Below, in pieces: positions 1 through 6,156 of a DNA stretch of 6,220 bases. Source of the DNA: JBBDIO01 sp040880365 (GTDB taxonomy: Bacteria; Chloroflexota; Anaerolineae; Caldilineales; Caldilineaceae); NCBI GenBank assembly GCA_040880365.1, contig JBBDIO010000092.1, forward strand, positions 1 to 6,220, given 5' to 3'. The notes under the pieces are model-generated. The model made no database searches and had not been told where the DNA came from. It worked only from the letters and a program-made list of their open reading frames with translations. Position 1 is the stretch's first letter, and each line of letters opens with the position of its first letter. The translations under genes and the position numbers were made by a program.

Positions 1-797
1 GGCCATGAAGGTAACGAAGCGATGGAGCATCAACATGGCAAAGGCAACGAAATGGTAACCGGCAAGTGTTTCGGCGAGACGCTCGTGGTCACGCGCCAGA
101 CGGCGGAAGCGAGCCATCCAGGCAAAGGAGCGTTCAACCACCCAGCGGCGCGGCAATAAAACGAAGCCGCGTTTGGCGTTGGGCAACTTGACGATCTCGA
201 GTCGGATTCCGTGTCGTGCGGCGGCAGCAGCAGGTTCGTCGCCTGTGTAGCCTTGGTCGACAAATGCGACCTCCACCGCATCACCGGTTACAGCCTGGAC
301 TCGTGCCGCCAACTCATCCACCTGTGCCCGCTCTTGCTCGTTGGCGGGTGTAACCAGGGCCGCCAGCAAGTGGCCCAACGTATCTACTGCCATGTGCACC
401 TTGGACCCGTTGCGGCGCTTATGACCATCGTATCCGGCGCGCGCGCCCCACTCTCCGGTGTCGATTGGAGGGTGCGGGCATCCAGGACTGCGGCACTCGG
501 TTGCGGGTTACGCTCGGCGATTTCTCGCAACAACATGCGCAGATCATGCACAATTGCTTCGAACATACCGGCGCGCTGCCAGCGCTGCGTTTGCTGATAC
601 ACCGTGGGCCAGGGCGGCAGATCCGCCGGCATCATCCGCCACTGTCCACCTGTACGCACGATGTAACGCAAACCGTTGTAGACTTCTCGCAAAGAATGCT
701 GCCGCTGTGGCGCATCTTCTTTCATCAACGTCAGATAGGGGGCGATAAACGCCCATTCTTCATCGGAAACGTCACTTGGGTAGCCTTTTCTTGTCAT
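1..797 (-). pseudogene. IS5-family DDE transposase, frameshifted (or frameshift-expressed), C-terminus off window
   Basis: This is the transposase that cuts and joins the ends of the IS. The first frame runs from ATG at 797 to a stop at 384 and has the typical N-terminus (SDEEWAFIAPYL, then LREVYNGLRYIVRTGGQWRMMP) and the first catalytic aspartate, D106 in AAVLDARTLQSTPESGARA. Family homology then moves to another frame at 436-449: GYDGHKRRNGSKVHMAVDT, then FVDQGYTG (D about 180) and VVERSFAWMARF (E about 220), completing the DDE triad. That frame is still open at base 1, about 265 codons from the start. The switch lies in GGGGCGCGCGCGCC. Removing one GC unit restores the family sequence GARAGYDG, and a -1 shift would also join the frames. 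It is either a slippage mutation or, less likely, programmed frameshifting as known in some IS5 relatives. Family call is certain; functionality is doubtful. Confidence 0.88.
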
Positions 798-843
798 ATG
801 CCGAGCTTATCACAAGTTCACATCCAAAGTGCATAACAGACTC
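1..843 (-). mobile_element. IS5-family insertion sequence, right end in window, left end beyond edge
   Basis: The element is defined by its IS5-type transposase, which fills 1-797 on the minus strand. The sequence outside the transposase start reads, on the minus strand from 843 inward, GAGTCTGTTATGCAC. This resembles the terminal inverted repeats I associate with the IS427 branch of IS5. It directly abuts TA (844-845) within CTAG (843-846), a target type used by that branch. The other terminal repeat and the second TA copy lie left of the window, so the boundary is inferred from one end only. The IS lies inside a serine recombinase gene: recombinase homology starts right after 844. I am confident of the family, moderately confident of the exact end at 843. 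Confidence 0.75.
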
Positions 844-2243
844 TAGCCTTGTGCGTGAGATGGCTGAGTCCCAAGCTTTTGATGTGTTGATTGTGCGTGA
901 GATTGACCGCCTTTCCCGTTCGCTGGCTAAACAACTGATAATTGAACAGGAGTTGAAGAAGCAAAATGTCGAAATAGAATATGTGATGGGGGACTATCCA
1001 GATACACCAGAAGGCAATTTTATGCGCCATATTCGTGCAACAGTGGCGGAGTACGAACGTGAAAAAATCAATGAGCGGGTGATCCGCGGGCGTTACAGTA
1101 AGGTAAAGGCTGGATCCGTTTTTGTTTCTGGCCATGCGCCTTTGGGCTATAAGTTGGTACAGGAGAATAACCAGTATAGGTTCGAGATCGAGGAGGCGGA
1201 AGCTGAAGTCGTGCGTATGATCTACAACCTCTATTTAAGCGGCCTCTCCGCACGAAAGATAGCCGTAAGGCTAAGCGACTTGGGGGTTCCCTCGATACAG
1301 ATATTCGGCCAAATTACAAGAAGTGGCTGGGCACAAAACGACGGGCAGAAGGGACATGGAGCGCTGGAAGTGTTAATCACATCCTAAAATGTGAGACCTA
1401 TGCTGGAATTTGGCGCTATGGCAAAAGTATGGGTCGGGGTGGAAAACAGAAGAGATCACTGGAAGAGCAAGTAAAAGTTGCCGTTCCTGCAATTATTAGC
1501 CGTGAGATTTGGGACGCTGCTCAGACCACTCGTGTAAATAATCGGTCCATTCGTCGCCATAAGGACGGATATCATTACTTGTTAAAAGGGCACATCTATT
1601 GTGACCATTGTGGACACAGATTGGGGGGAAGAACTTCTCATGTCGGCGGCAAACTTTATGCCTACTATCGCTGCAACGCCTATCGGGCAGAATTGGTCGA
1701 TGAGTGTTCATATAGCTCAATCCATTATCCCGCAGCCACTGTAGATGAGGTAGTTTGGAACTGGATTGCTTCTTTGTTGACTGATCCAGTCCAGTTGAGA
1801 GATGGGCTAGCGGCATTTCAGGCAGAGAAAGAACAACATATCCGTCCACTGCGAACACGACTAACGCTAGTCCAGGAGATGCTGGAATCGGAACGGGCAA
1901 AGCTCAATCGACTGTTGGATTTGTATCTGGTTGGTGAGTTTTCTAAGGAACTATTGACAGAACGGCGCGGTCGCTTGGAGACGCGAATTGCATCACTTGA
2001 ACGCGAGGAACTGGACACATTGGCTATGATTGAGGCGCAGACTATCACGGATGAGCAACTGATGGCGATTCAGGAATTCGGGCGCAAGGTTGCCACCGAA
2101 CTCAACTTTGCGAGGAGCAACAGTGAGGTGATGTGTAACATCATCAACATGCTCAATTTACAGGTTTGGTTGAGTACAAAAGATGGGGAAAGGTTTGCGT
2201 TGGTACGTTGTGGGGTAGGGCAGGAGTTTTTGCCACTCAGTTC
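844..2243 (+). mobile_element. Remnant of a serine-recombinase-borne element, right junction in window
   Basis: The recombinase remnant ends exactly where a minus-strand aminotransferase gene is interrupted, around 2240-2245. Large serine recombinases typically lie beside one of the two attachment sites of their element, so this is probably an integrated element end (attL or attR). The lost 3' part of the aminotransferase gene should then be left of the window, beyond the IS. A short repeat, CAGTTCC, occurs at 2238-2244 and 2259-2265 around the junction, but at 7 bp it may be chance. The core crossover bases cannot be determined without the other end or an empty site. The call rests on context and is an inference. 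Confidence 0.5.
845..1387 (+). pseudogene. Large serine recombinase, N-terminal fragment (catalytic serine missing)
   Basis: This is part of a site-specific DNA recombinase of the large serine (phage integrase/resolvase) type. Visible are the end of the resolvase domain (AFDVLIVREIDRLSRSLA, with the conserved arginines of DRLSR), the long helix RATVAEYEREKINERVIRG, and the start of the recombinase domain (GHAPLGYKLV, then EAEVVRMIYNLYLSGLSARKI). About the first 50-60 residues, with the catalytic serine and the YSG/RP.L region, are absent because the IS ends at 843. An ATG at 776 in this frame belongs to IS sequence and is not the original start. Homology holds through LSDLGVPS (to about 1293), then the frame goes out of register and stops at 1385-1387. 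The gene cannot make an active recombinase as it stands. Confidence 0.88.
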
Positions 2244-2412
2244 CACAGCCACTTATGACAGTTCCCCGTGTAGTAGTCAACCCCCATCGCGGTCAGGTCC
2301 AGCTCGATTTGGCCGGGTGCGTGGGCGCCGTCAATCACGGTCAGGATACCCTCGGCGCGCGCACGCTCGCAGATTAACTGGGCCGGAAAAATCAACGCGG
2401 TCGGCGATGTGA
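1294..2412 (+). pseudogene. Large serine recombinase, C-terminal fragment (zinc ribbon and coiled coil)
   Basis: This is the continuation of the recombinase in the next frame. From 1294 the reading DTDIRPNYKKWLGTKRR, then TWSAGSVNHILKCETYAGIW, gives the rest of the recombinase domain. The nearest ATG (1429) is inside the domain and is unlikely to be a true start. A DNA-binding zinc ribbon follows: cysteine codons at 1600 and 1609 (IYCDHCGHRLGGR), 1672 (YYRCNAYR) and 1705 (VDEC). After it comes a charged, probably coiled-coil segment (about 1810-2060: LVQEMLESERAKLNRLLDLY). Recognisable recombinase sequence ends near 2240 (RCGVGQEFLPLSS). The remaining roughly 55 codons to the TGA at 2410-2412 are the antisense of the aminotransferase gene, so the present C-terminus is chimeric. 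Codon use and base composition look more AT-rich than the genes to the right, consistent with acquired DNA. Confidence 0.87.
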
Positions 2413-2923
2413 TGTGCGAAAAAGTAATGACTTTGGTGCGCGGGGTCACGCCTTCCCACAAACGATCGACAAAATCTTGCTGTGTGGTGACAGGCATGGG
2501 GATCGGGTGATTGATGTATTCCCAACCCTGTTTGCCGGCATTAAACCGCCAGGTGTTGTTCACCGCGCCATATTCATGATTGGTGGTCAGAATCTCATCG
2601 CCGGGCTGGAGATTCAAGGAACGCGCCACCACGTTGATGCCATAGGTGGCGTTGGGCACAAAGACCATCTGTTCCACCGGCGCGTTGAGATAGTTCGCCA
2701 ACTCTTTGCGCGATTCCAGCATGAGGTCCTGTGTGCGCCGTCCGATGAAATCGACCGGGTCGCGCTCCAGTTCCCGCTGCCAATATTGATACTTCTCAAA
2801 CACGGGGCGTGGGCAGGCCCCAAAGCTGCCATGATTGAGAAAAACGATATCGTCATCAAGAAGAAATTGCTCTGCCAGTGCGGGCAAGGGCAGAGAGAGG
2901 GTAGAAGATACCTGGTTCAGCAT
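2237..2923 (-). pseudogene. Class V aminotransferase (isopenicillin N epimerase-like), 3'-truncated by insertion
   Basis: This is a PLP-dependent enzyme of the class V aminotransferase/cysteine desulfurase fold. The N-terminal half is well preserved: FLNHGSFGACPRPVFE (residues 28-43), VFVPNATYGINVVAR (about 87-101, cofactor phosphate region), DGAHAPGQ (D198 expected to pair with the PLP ring nitrogen) and GNCHKWLW (K224, the Schiff-base lysine). The family then expects a continuation like APKGxxFL and about 160-170 more residues. Here only one residue and a stop follow, so the 228-aa product lacks the C-terminal domain and should be inactive. The break coincides with the end of the recombinase remnant. 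The start at 2923 fits the family, though no clear Shine-Dalgarno is visible. A weak promoter-like pair (TTTATG, 17 bases, TAGATA, minus strand, 2940-2968) lies upstream. The natural substrate cannot be told: relatives act as epimerases, aminotransferases or desulfurases. Confidence 0.88.
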
Positions 2924-3040
2924 GTGGAATTCTGTCGCTTATCTAGACGAAAAGTCGGCTGGCATAAATGGATGGCCTGAGTTGGATGAACAAACATGTT
3001 TTGAATAAACAAACGGGGGTCAGTGCAATCTGCATCACGC

Positions 3041-4135
3041 TCAGATCACCTCCAGCCCGTTGCGGTCGGGCAGCACAGGAAACGGCGCATGGGGTTCGGT
3101 CTGATACCAGAACGCAGTGGACGCGATATCATCCTGCAAGGGCAGATAGCGCCGCCCCCCTTCCAGCGCCGACCGCCAGCCCAGCGCCTGGATTGTGATC
3201 TGCAAATCCGTCTGGAAACGGATGGGGTCGGTAATGTGCCAGCGATACATGCCAAAACGTTGCTGGCTGCGATAGAGTCCATCGGGTTTGATCACCTGGG
3301 GCAAGCCCGAATAGGGCGAAGAAAAGACGCCATATTCGCCTTTGGGAAATTCAAAATTCCACGCCCCGCCAAAATAATCCTCCGTGCCCGTGCCACAGAT
3401 GGTCGGCCATTCGTCGCTATCCAGATAGAATTTGATCTCGCCTTCGCCCCACCAGCCTGTGCTATTCACCCCCCACGCCAGATAGGTGCCCACAAACTGC
3501 CCCTGCCCCGTCACACCGGCCAACAACGTGTGATCCGTCTGATAGGGCAGCGGATTGCTGCGCCGCCACTGGGCATGAAAATAGGCCATATCATCGGGCA
3601 CATCGGTCAGCGCGTAGGTGATCTGATAGTAGAAGCCACGCACCTCGTCGGGCGTCAGATTCTCCACGGTGATGCGCGCGCGGCGGCGAAAGGGCATCTC
3701 CCAATAGCAATTAAAGCCCCCAGCCGGATTCACCGCCACCGCCAGCGATGTAATGTTGCAGCGTTCGCCCCAGCCATTGCAGAAAAAATCGCCAATCGGC
3801 GTTTCCACCGAAGGCGTCTCTTCATCATCCCAATAGAAGCGGATGACAAGCCGCCGCCAGTGGTCGGGATGCACCGTCAGCCAGATATGCTGGATAGCGC
3901 CGGGGCCGTCGATTTCGGCCAGTGTCACAGTTTCCAGCCCGCCAATGTGGATACTGGGCGATACTTTCCAGCCCTGACCCAACTCGCGTGCGGCAACCGC
4001 CCCTGTGCCCGCGGTCGCCATGCCGCCTGCGCCCTTCTTGCCGTCAAAATTCTCGGCGCTGATCGAACGCGTCTGCGCATTGGAAAGCCGCGCCAGATTG
4101 CCCAGATGCATACCCAATCCATTAAACGAAGTCAC
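3041..4135 (-). CDS. GH172 / DUF2961 glycoside hydrolase-like protein
   Basis: The protein has 364 aa, a normal length for this family. GH172 members work on furanosides: the characterised ones include a difructose dianhydride I synthase/hydrolase (alpha-fructofuranose) and arabinofuranosidases. Family signatures include the N-terminal RSISAENFDGKKG (about 23-35), LAEIDGPGAIQHIWLTV (72-88), GEGEIKFYLDSDEWPTICG (230-248) and GTGTEDYFGGAWNF (248-261). Glu231 and Glu252 are 21 residues apart, matching the catalytic pair I recall for the founding enzyme (Glu270/Glu291). No signal peptide or membrane segment is visible, so a cytoplasmic location is likely. The start is GTG at 4135, chosen because an ideal AAGGAGG (4144-4150) lies 8 bases upstream and the N-terminus matches the family. 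It follows the oxidoreductase gene by 60 bases on the same strand, probably as one transcript. Exact substrate is unknown. Confidence 0.92.
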   Translation of the reverse strand: MTSFNGLGMHLGNLARLSNAQTRSISAENFDGKKGAGGMATAGTGAVAARELGQGWKVSPSIHIGGLETVTLAEIDGPGAIQHIWLTVHPDHWRRLVIRFYWDDEETPSVETPIGDFFCNGWGERCNITSLAVAVNPAGGFNCYWEMPFRRRARITVENLTPDEVRGFYYQITYALTDVPDDMAYFHAQWRRSNPLPYQTDHTLLAGVTGQGQFVGTYLAWGVNSTGWWGEGEIKFYLDSDEWPTICGTGTEDYFGGAWNFEFPKGEYGVFSSPYSGLPQVIKPDGLYRSQQRFGMYRWHITDPIRFQTDLQITIQALGWRSALEGGRRYLPLQDDIASTAFWYQTEPHAPFPVLPDRNGLEVI

Positions 4136-4143
4136 CGTCTACC

Positions 4144-4150
4144 CCTCCTT
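4144..4150 (-). promoter_or_regulatory. Strong ribosome binding site of the GH172 gene
   Basis: AAGGAGG on the minus strand, 8 bases before a GTG codon. This fixes the start of the GH172 gene at a non-ATG codon that could otherwise be overlooked; the next in-frame ATG is eight codons later. Confidence 0.85.
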
Positions 4151-4195
4151 GCGCCTATTTGTGGTTGTGATTGCTGTGTTGCGACGCCTGTCCGC

Positions 4196-5239
4196 CTACC
4201 CTGCGTCGTCGCCCAGGGGCAAAGTCACGCGCTTTCCCTGGGCCGCCGAGCGATAGATGGCGCGAATGATCTCCACCGATTTGCGCGCCTCTGTGCCATC
4301 CACCGCCGGCGGCGTGCCCGTCTCGACTGCCTGAATAAAATCGACCAATTGGCGGCGATGTTTTTCAAAACCAATTGCCATAGGGTCGCCCGCGCCGCTG
4401 CCGCCGCTTGCTTCTTCGCCCAACAGTTGGTCCTGCTCACCCTCTTCGGCGTCGGCCAGATCCCACTGCACAATGCGCCCTTCTTCCAGCTTAATCGTAC
4501 CCCGGTCGCCGTGCAGCGCGACGCGCGCCGGATCGCCGGGCCAACTGCTGGTTGCGGCCTGAATCATCCCCAGCCCGCCGTGGACAAACTGCAATACCGC
4601 GCCCGCCGTGTCTTCCGTCTCCATGCTGTGGGCCAATGTTCCGGTCATGCCCTGCACCGCGGCCACCGGCCCCGCCAGCCACTGCAACAGATCCACAAAG
4701 TGAATGGCCTGATTCATCAGCGCGCCGCCGCCATCCAACGCCCAGGTTCCGCGCCAACTGCCGTCATAATAGCTCTGGGGACGATGCCATTTCAACACGG
4801 CATCGCAAAATGTGAGCCGCCCCAGCCGCCCTGCATCCAGCGCGGCCTTTGCCACATGCGCGCCGTCGGTAAAACGTTGGGGAAAGACACACGCCAGAAT
4901 CACGCCCGCCTGCTGTGCGGCGGCAATCATGGCATCCACGCGCGCCAGCGTAATGTCAAGCGGTTTTTCGATGAGCAAATGTTTGCCTGCCTGCGCGCCG
5001 GCTTGGGCAATCTCCATGTGCGTGCCGCTGGGCGTCGCCGCGATCACCGCATCCACATCGGCGCGCGCTACTGCGTCTTCAAAGCGGGGCAGCCACGCCG
5101 CGCCCGCCTTTTCGGCCAGCGCACGTCCGCTGGCTTCCGTACGGTTACAGACCACCGCAATCGACGCCCCAGGAATCTGGGCCAGGGCATCCACATAAAT
5201 TTTCGCGATGTTTCCCGCGCCAATCAGCGCAAAACGCAT
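4196..5239 (-). CDS. Gfo/Idh/MocA family NAD(P)-dependent oxidoreductase
   Basis: This is a 347-aa dehydrogenase of the family that oxidises or reduces hydroxyl or keto groups of sugars, inositols and similar cyclic polyols, using NAD(P). The N-terminal Rossmann fold is clear (ALIGAGNIAKIY, residues 4-15; DAVIAATPSGTH, 63-74). The hallmark EKP is at 91-93 (LLIEKPLDIT), with K92 the usual catalytic lysine. The C-terminal substrate domain contains GGGALMNQAIHFVDLL, with H180 and D183 in the usual catalytic positions; residue 176 is Asn where many members have Asp, a common variant. The ATG at 5239 is preceded by AAGGGG 8 bases upstream. It is the first gene of a minus-strand pair with the GH172 gene, suggesting that it processes the sugar released by that hydrolase or prepares its substrate. 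The family assignment is firm; the substrate is not predictable. Confidence 0.94.
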   Translation of the reverse strand: MRFALIGAGNIAKIYVDALAQIPGASIAVVCNRTEASGRALAEKAGAAWLPRFEDAVARADVDAVIAATPSGTHMEIAQAGAQAGKHLLIEKPLDITLARVDAMIAAAQQAGVILACVFPQRFTDGAHVAKAALDAGRLGRLTFCDAVLKWHRPQSYYDGSWRGTWALDGGGALMNQAIHFVDLLQWLAGPVAAVQGMTGTLAHSMETEDTAGAVLQFVHGGLGMIQAATSSWPGDPARVALHGDRGTIKLEEGRIVQWDLADAEEGEQDQLLGEEASGGSGAGDPMAIGFEKHRRQLVDFIQAVETGTPPAVDGTEARKSVEIIRAIYRSAAQGKRVTLPLGDDAG

Positions 5240-5445
5240 GGTCGATTCCCCTTGTGATTTTTGAATTTGAGTTGCGAGTGTTATTTGCGCCCGCCCCCAC
5301 TGCGGATTGCCGGGTGTTTAGCGGGCTACAATCCGGGCACTGTTTCGATGCTAACATCCAACGCCCGGAATGCCCAACTATTTCGACGCCGTCAAAACCT
5401 CTGCCCATCTCCCATCCTACTACGCCCGCGCCTTGTCACCCATTC
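5240..5445. other. Divergent intergenic region
   Basis: This region separates the minus-strand oxidoreductase/GH172 pair from the plus-strand gamma-carbonic anhydrase-like gene and must hold the promoter of the minus-strand unit. I could not identify a convincing -35/-10 pair for it. A TACAAT-like word near 5326 on the plus strand lacks a good partner. No RNA gene or riboswitch-like structure was recognised. Confidence 0.5.
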
Positions 5446-5462
5446 CATATCTGACATACAAT
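5433..5462 (+). promoter_or_regulatory. Candidate sigma-70-type promoter of the gamma-carbonic anhydrase-like gene
   Basis: TTGTCA (5433-5438) and TACAAT (5457-5462) are separated by 18 bases, each close to consensus. Initiation about 7 bases after the -10 box would fall at or next to the ATG at 5469, implying a leaderless or nearly leaderless mRNA. The -10 box lies between and within the arms of the inverted repeat at 5446-5480. Such hexamers also occur by chance, so confidence is moderate. Confidence 0.45.
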
Positions 5463-5480
5463 CAGGCTATGTCAGATATG
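5446..5480. repeat. Perfect 13-bp inverted repeat over promoter and start codon
   Basis: The arms CATATCTGACATA (5446-5458) and TATGTCAGATATG (5468-5480) are perfect reverse complements, separated by the 9 bases CAATCAGGC. The right arm contains the preferred ATG at 5469-5471. The arm centres are about 22 bp apart, roughly two helical turns, as in operators bound by a dimeric regulator. If transcribed from further upstream, the RNA would form a 13-bp hairpin with the AUG in its stem and the only Shine-Dalgarno-like bases (CAGG) in the loop. No U-run follows, so it is not a normal terminator. A regulatory role is inferred from position and symmetry. Confidence 0.7.
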
Positions 5481-6035
5481 CCCGCACAACCCAGCTTCCA
5501 GACAACCTTTCGCCCGCACCAGGTCCATCCCACGGTCTATCTCGCGCCGGGTGCCGTCGTCGTGGGCGATGTTTCGCTGGCCGAAGGCTGTAGCGTCTGG
5601 TTTCATGCCAGCCTGCGCGGCGATAGCGAAAGCATCATGGTCGGCGCGGGCACCAATATCCAGGAAGGCGCCATCTTCCACGCCGATCCGGGCTACCCCG
5701 CCATCATCGGCAGCCATGTCACCATCGGGCACGGCGCCATCATCCACGGCGCGCGGGTGGGCAACAATACGGTGATCGGAATGCGCGCCACCCTGCTCAA
5801 CGGCGCGCGCGTCGGCGAAAATTCGCTCGTGGGCGCAGGTGCGCTCCTCACCGAGGGCAAAGTGTACCCATCCGGTTCACTGATTCTGGGCAGCCCGGCA
5901 CGCGTGGTGCGCACGCTGACGCCCGAAGAAATCGCGCGCCATACGCAAATGGCCGAAAATTATTGTCGCCGCGCCCAGGCGTTCATGGCGACTCACGCCG
6001 CCACGAGTGGAGACACCCCGCCGCAGGCCATTTGA
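5469..6035 (+). CDS. Gamma-carbonic anhydrase / PaaY-YrdA-like left-handed beta-helix protein
   Basis: This 188-aa protein has hexapeptide repeats that fold as a left-handed parallel beta-helix and normally form a trimer. The sequence shows APGAVVVGDVSLAEGCSVW (residues 26-44), the LRGD loop (49-52) and three histidines at the expected zinc positions: H71 (IFHAD), H88 and H93 (IGHGAIIHG). A C-terminal helix (TPEEIARHTQMAENYCRRAQ) closes the fold. Relatives are zinc gamma-carbonic anhydrases, PaaY thioesterases, or proteins of unknown activity such as YrdA; which applies here cannot be told. The start at 5469 is preferred: the protein then begins a normal distance before the first repeat. The frame is open to an ATG at 5370, which would add 33 unusual residues. 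There is no strong Shine-Dalgarno, and the start lies within a 13-bp inverted repeat. It is divergent from the oxidoreductase/GH172 pair. Confidence 0.92.
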   Translation: MSDMPAQPSFQTTFRPHQVHPTVYLAPGAVVVGDVSLAEGCSVWFHASLRGDSESIMVGAGTNIQEGAIFHADPGYPAIIGSHVTIGHGAIIHGARVGNNTVIGMRATLLNGARVGENSLVGAGALLTEGKVYPSGSLILGSPARVVRTLTPEEIARHTQMAENYCRRAQAFMATHAATSGDTPPQAI

Positions 6036-6102
6036 CCCTGCACCCAAACCGGACCAATACTTGAACTGTTACCTGAACGATTCGCGCAATTTACAGACAG
6101 CT

Positions 6103-6136
6103 ACCCGCTTCAGCAACCTGTTTCAGCAACCCGCTT
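6103..6136. repeat. Short interleaved direct repeats before the second oxidoreductase gene
   Basis: TTCAGCAACC occurs at 6109-6118 and 6122-6131, and ACCCGCTT at 6103-6110 and 6129-6136, so the same words appear twice in swapped order within 34 bases. They lie 20-55 bases before the ATG at 6157. They could be a regulator site or a local duplication; no function can be shown from the sequence. Confidence 0.4.
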
Positions 6137-6144
6137 TCATAGCC

Positions 6145-6151
6145 AAAGGAG
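6145..6151 (+). promoter_or_regulatory. Ribosome binding site of the second oxidoreductase
   Basis: AAAGGAG lies 5 bases before the ATG at 6157 and supports that start codon. Confidence 0.75.
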
Positions 6152-6156
6152 ATCTT

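Noticed and set aside
211..836. Plus-strand open frames at 211-597, 458-748 and 465-836
   Set aside because: They are antisense to the IS5 transposase, which has complete DDE motifs on the minus strand.
776..844. ATG at 776 as the recombinase start
   Set aside because: The first 22 codons are IS end sequence with no recombinase similarity; the true N-terminus with the catalytic serine is missing.
2238..2265. CAGTTCC repeats at 2238 and 2259 as a target site duplication
   Set aside because: Large serine recombinases do not make such duplications, both copies lie on the same side of the element, and 7 bp can occur by chance.
2992..3001. Palindrome AAACATGTTT downstream of the GH172 gene as terminator or operator
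   Set aside because: It is short, AT-rich and has no following T-run on the minus strand; too little to support a function.
3023..5257. A 744-codon open frame on the plus strand opposite the GH172 and oxidoreductase genes
   Set aside because: It lies antisense to two genes with clear family motifs, crosses the gap between them, and its translation is a low-complexity mix rich in Arg, Ala, His and Pro with no recognisable domain. It is a by-product of GC-rich codon use.
5370..5468. Upstream ATG at 5370 as the start of the gamma-carbonic anhydrase-like protein
   Set aside because: It would add 33 residues unlike the family and place the promoter-like sequence and inverted repeat inside the coding region; not fully excluded.
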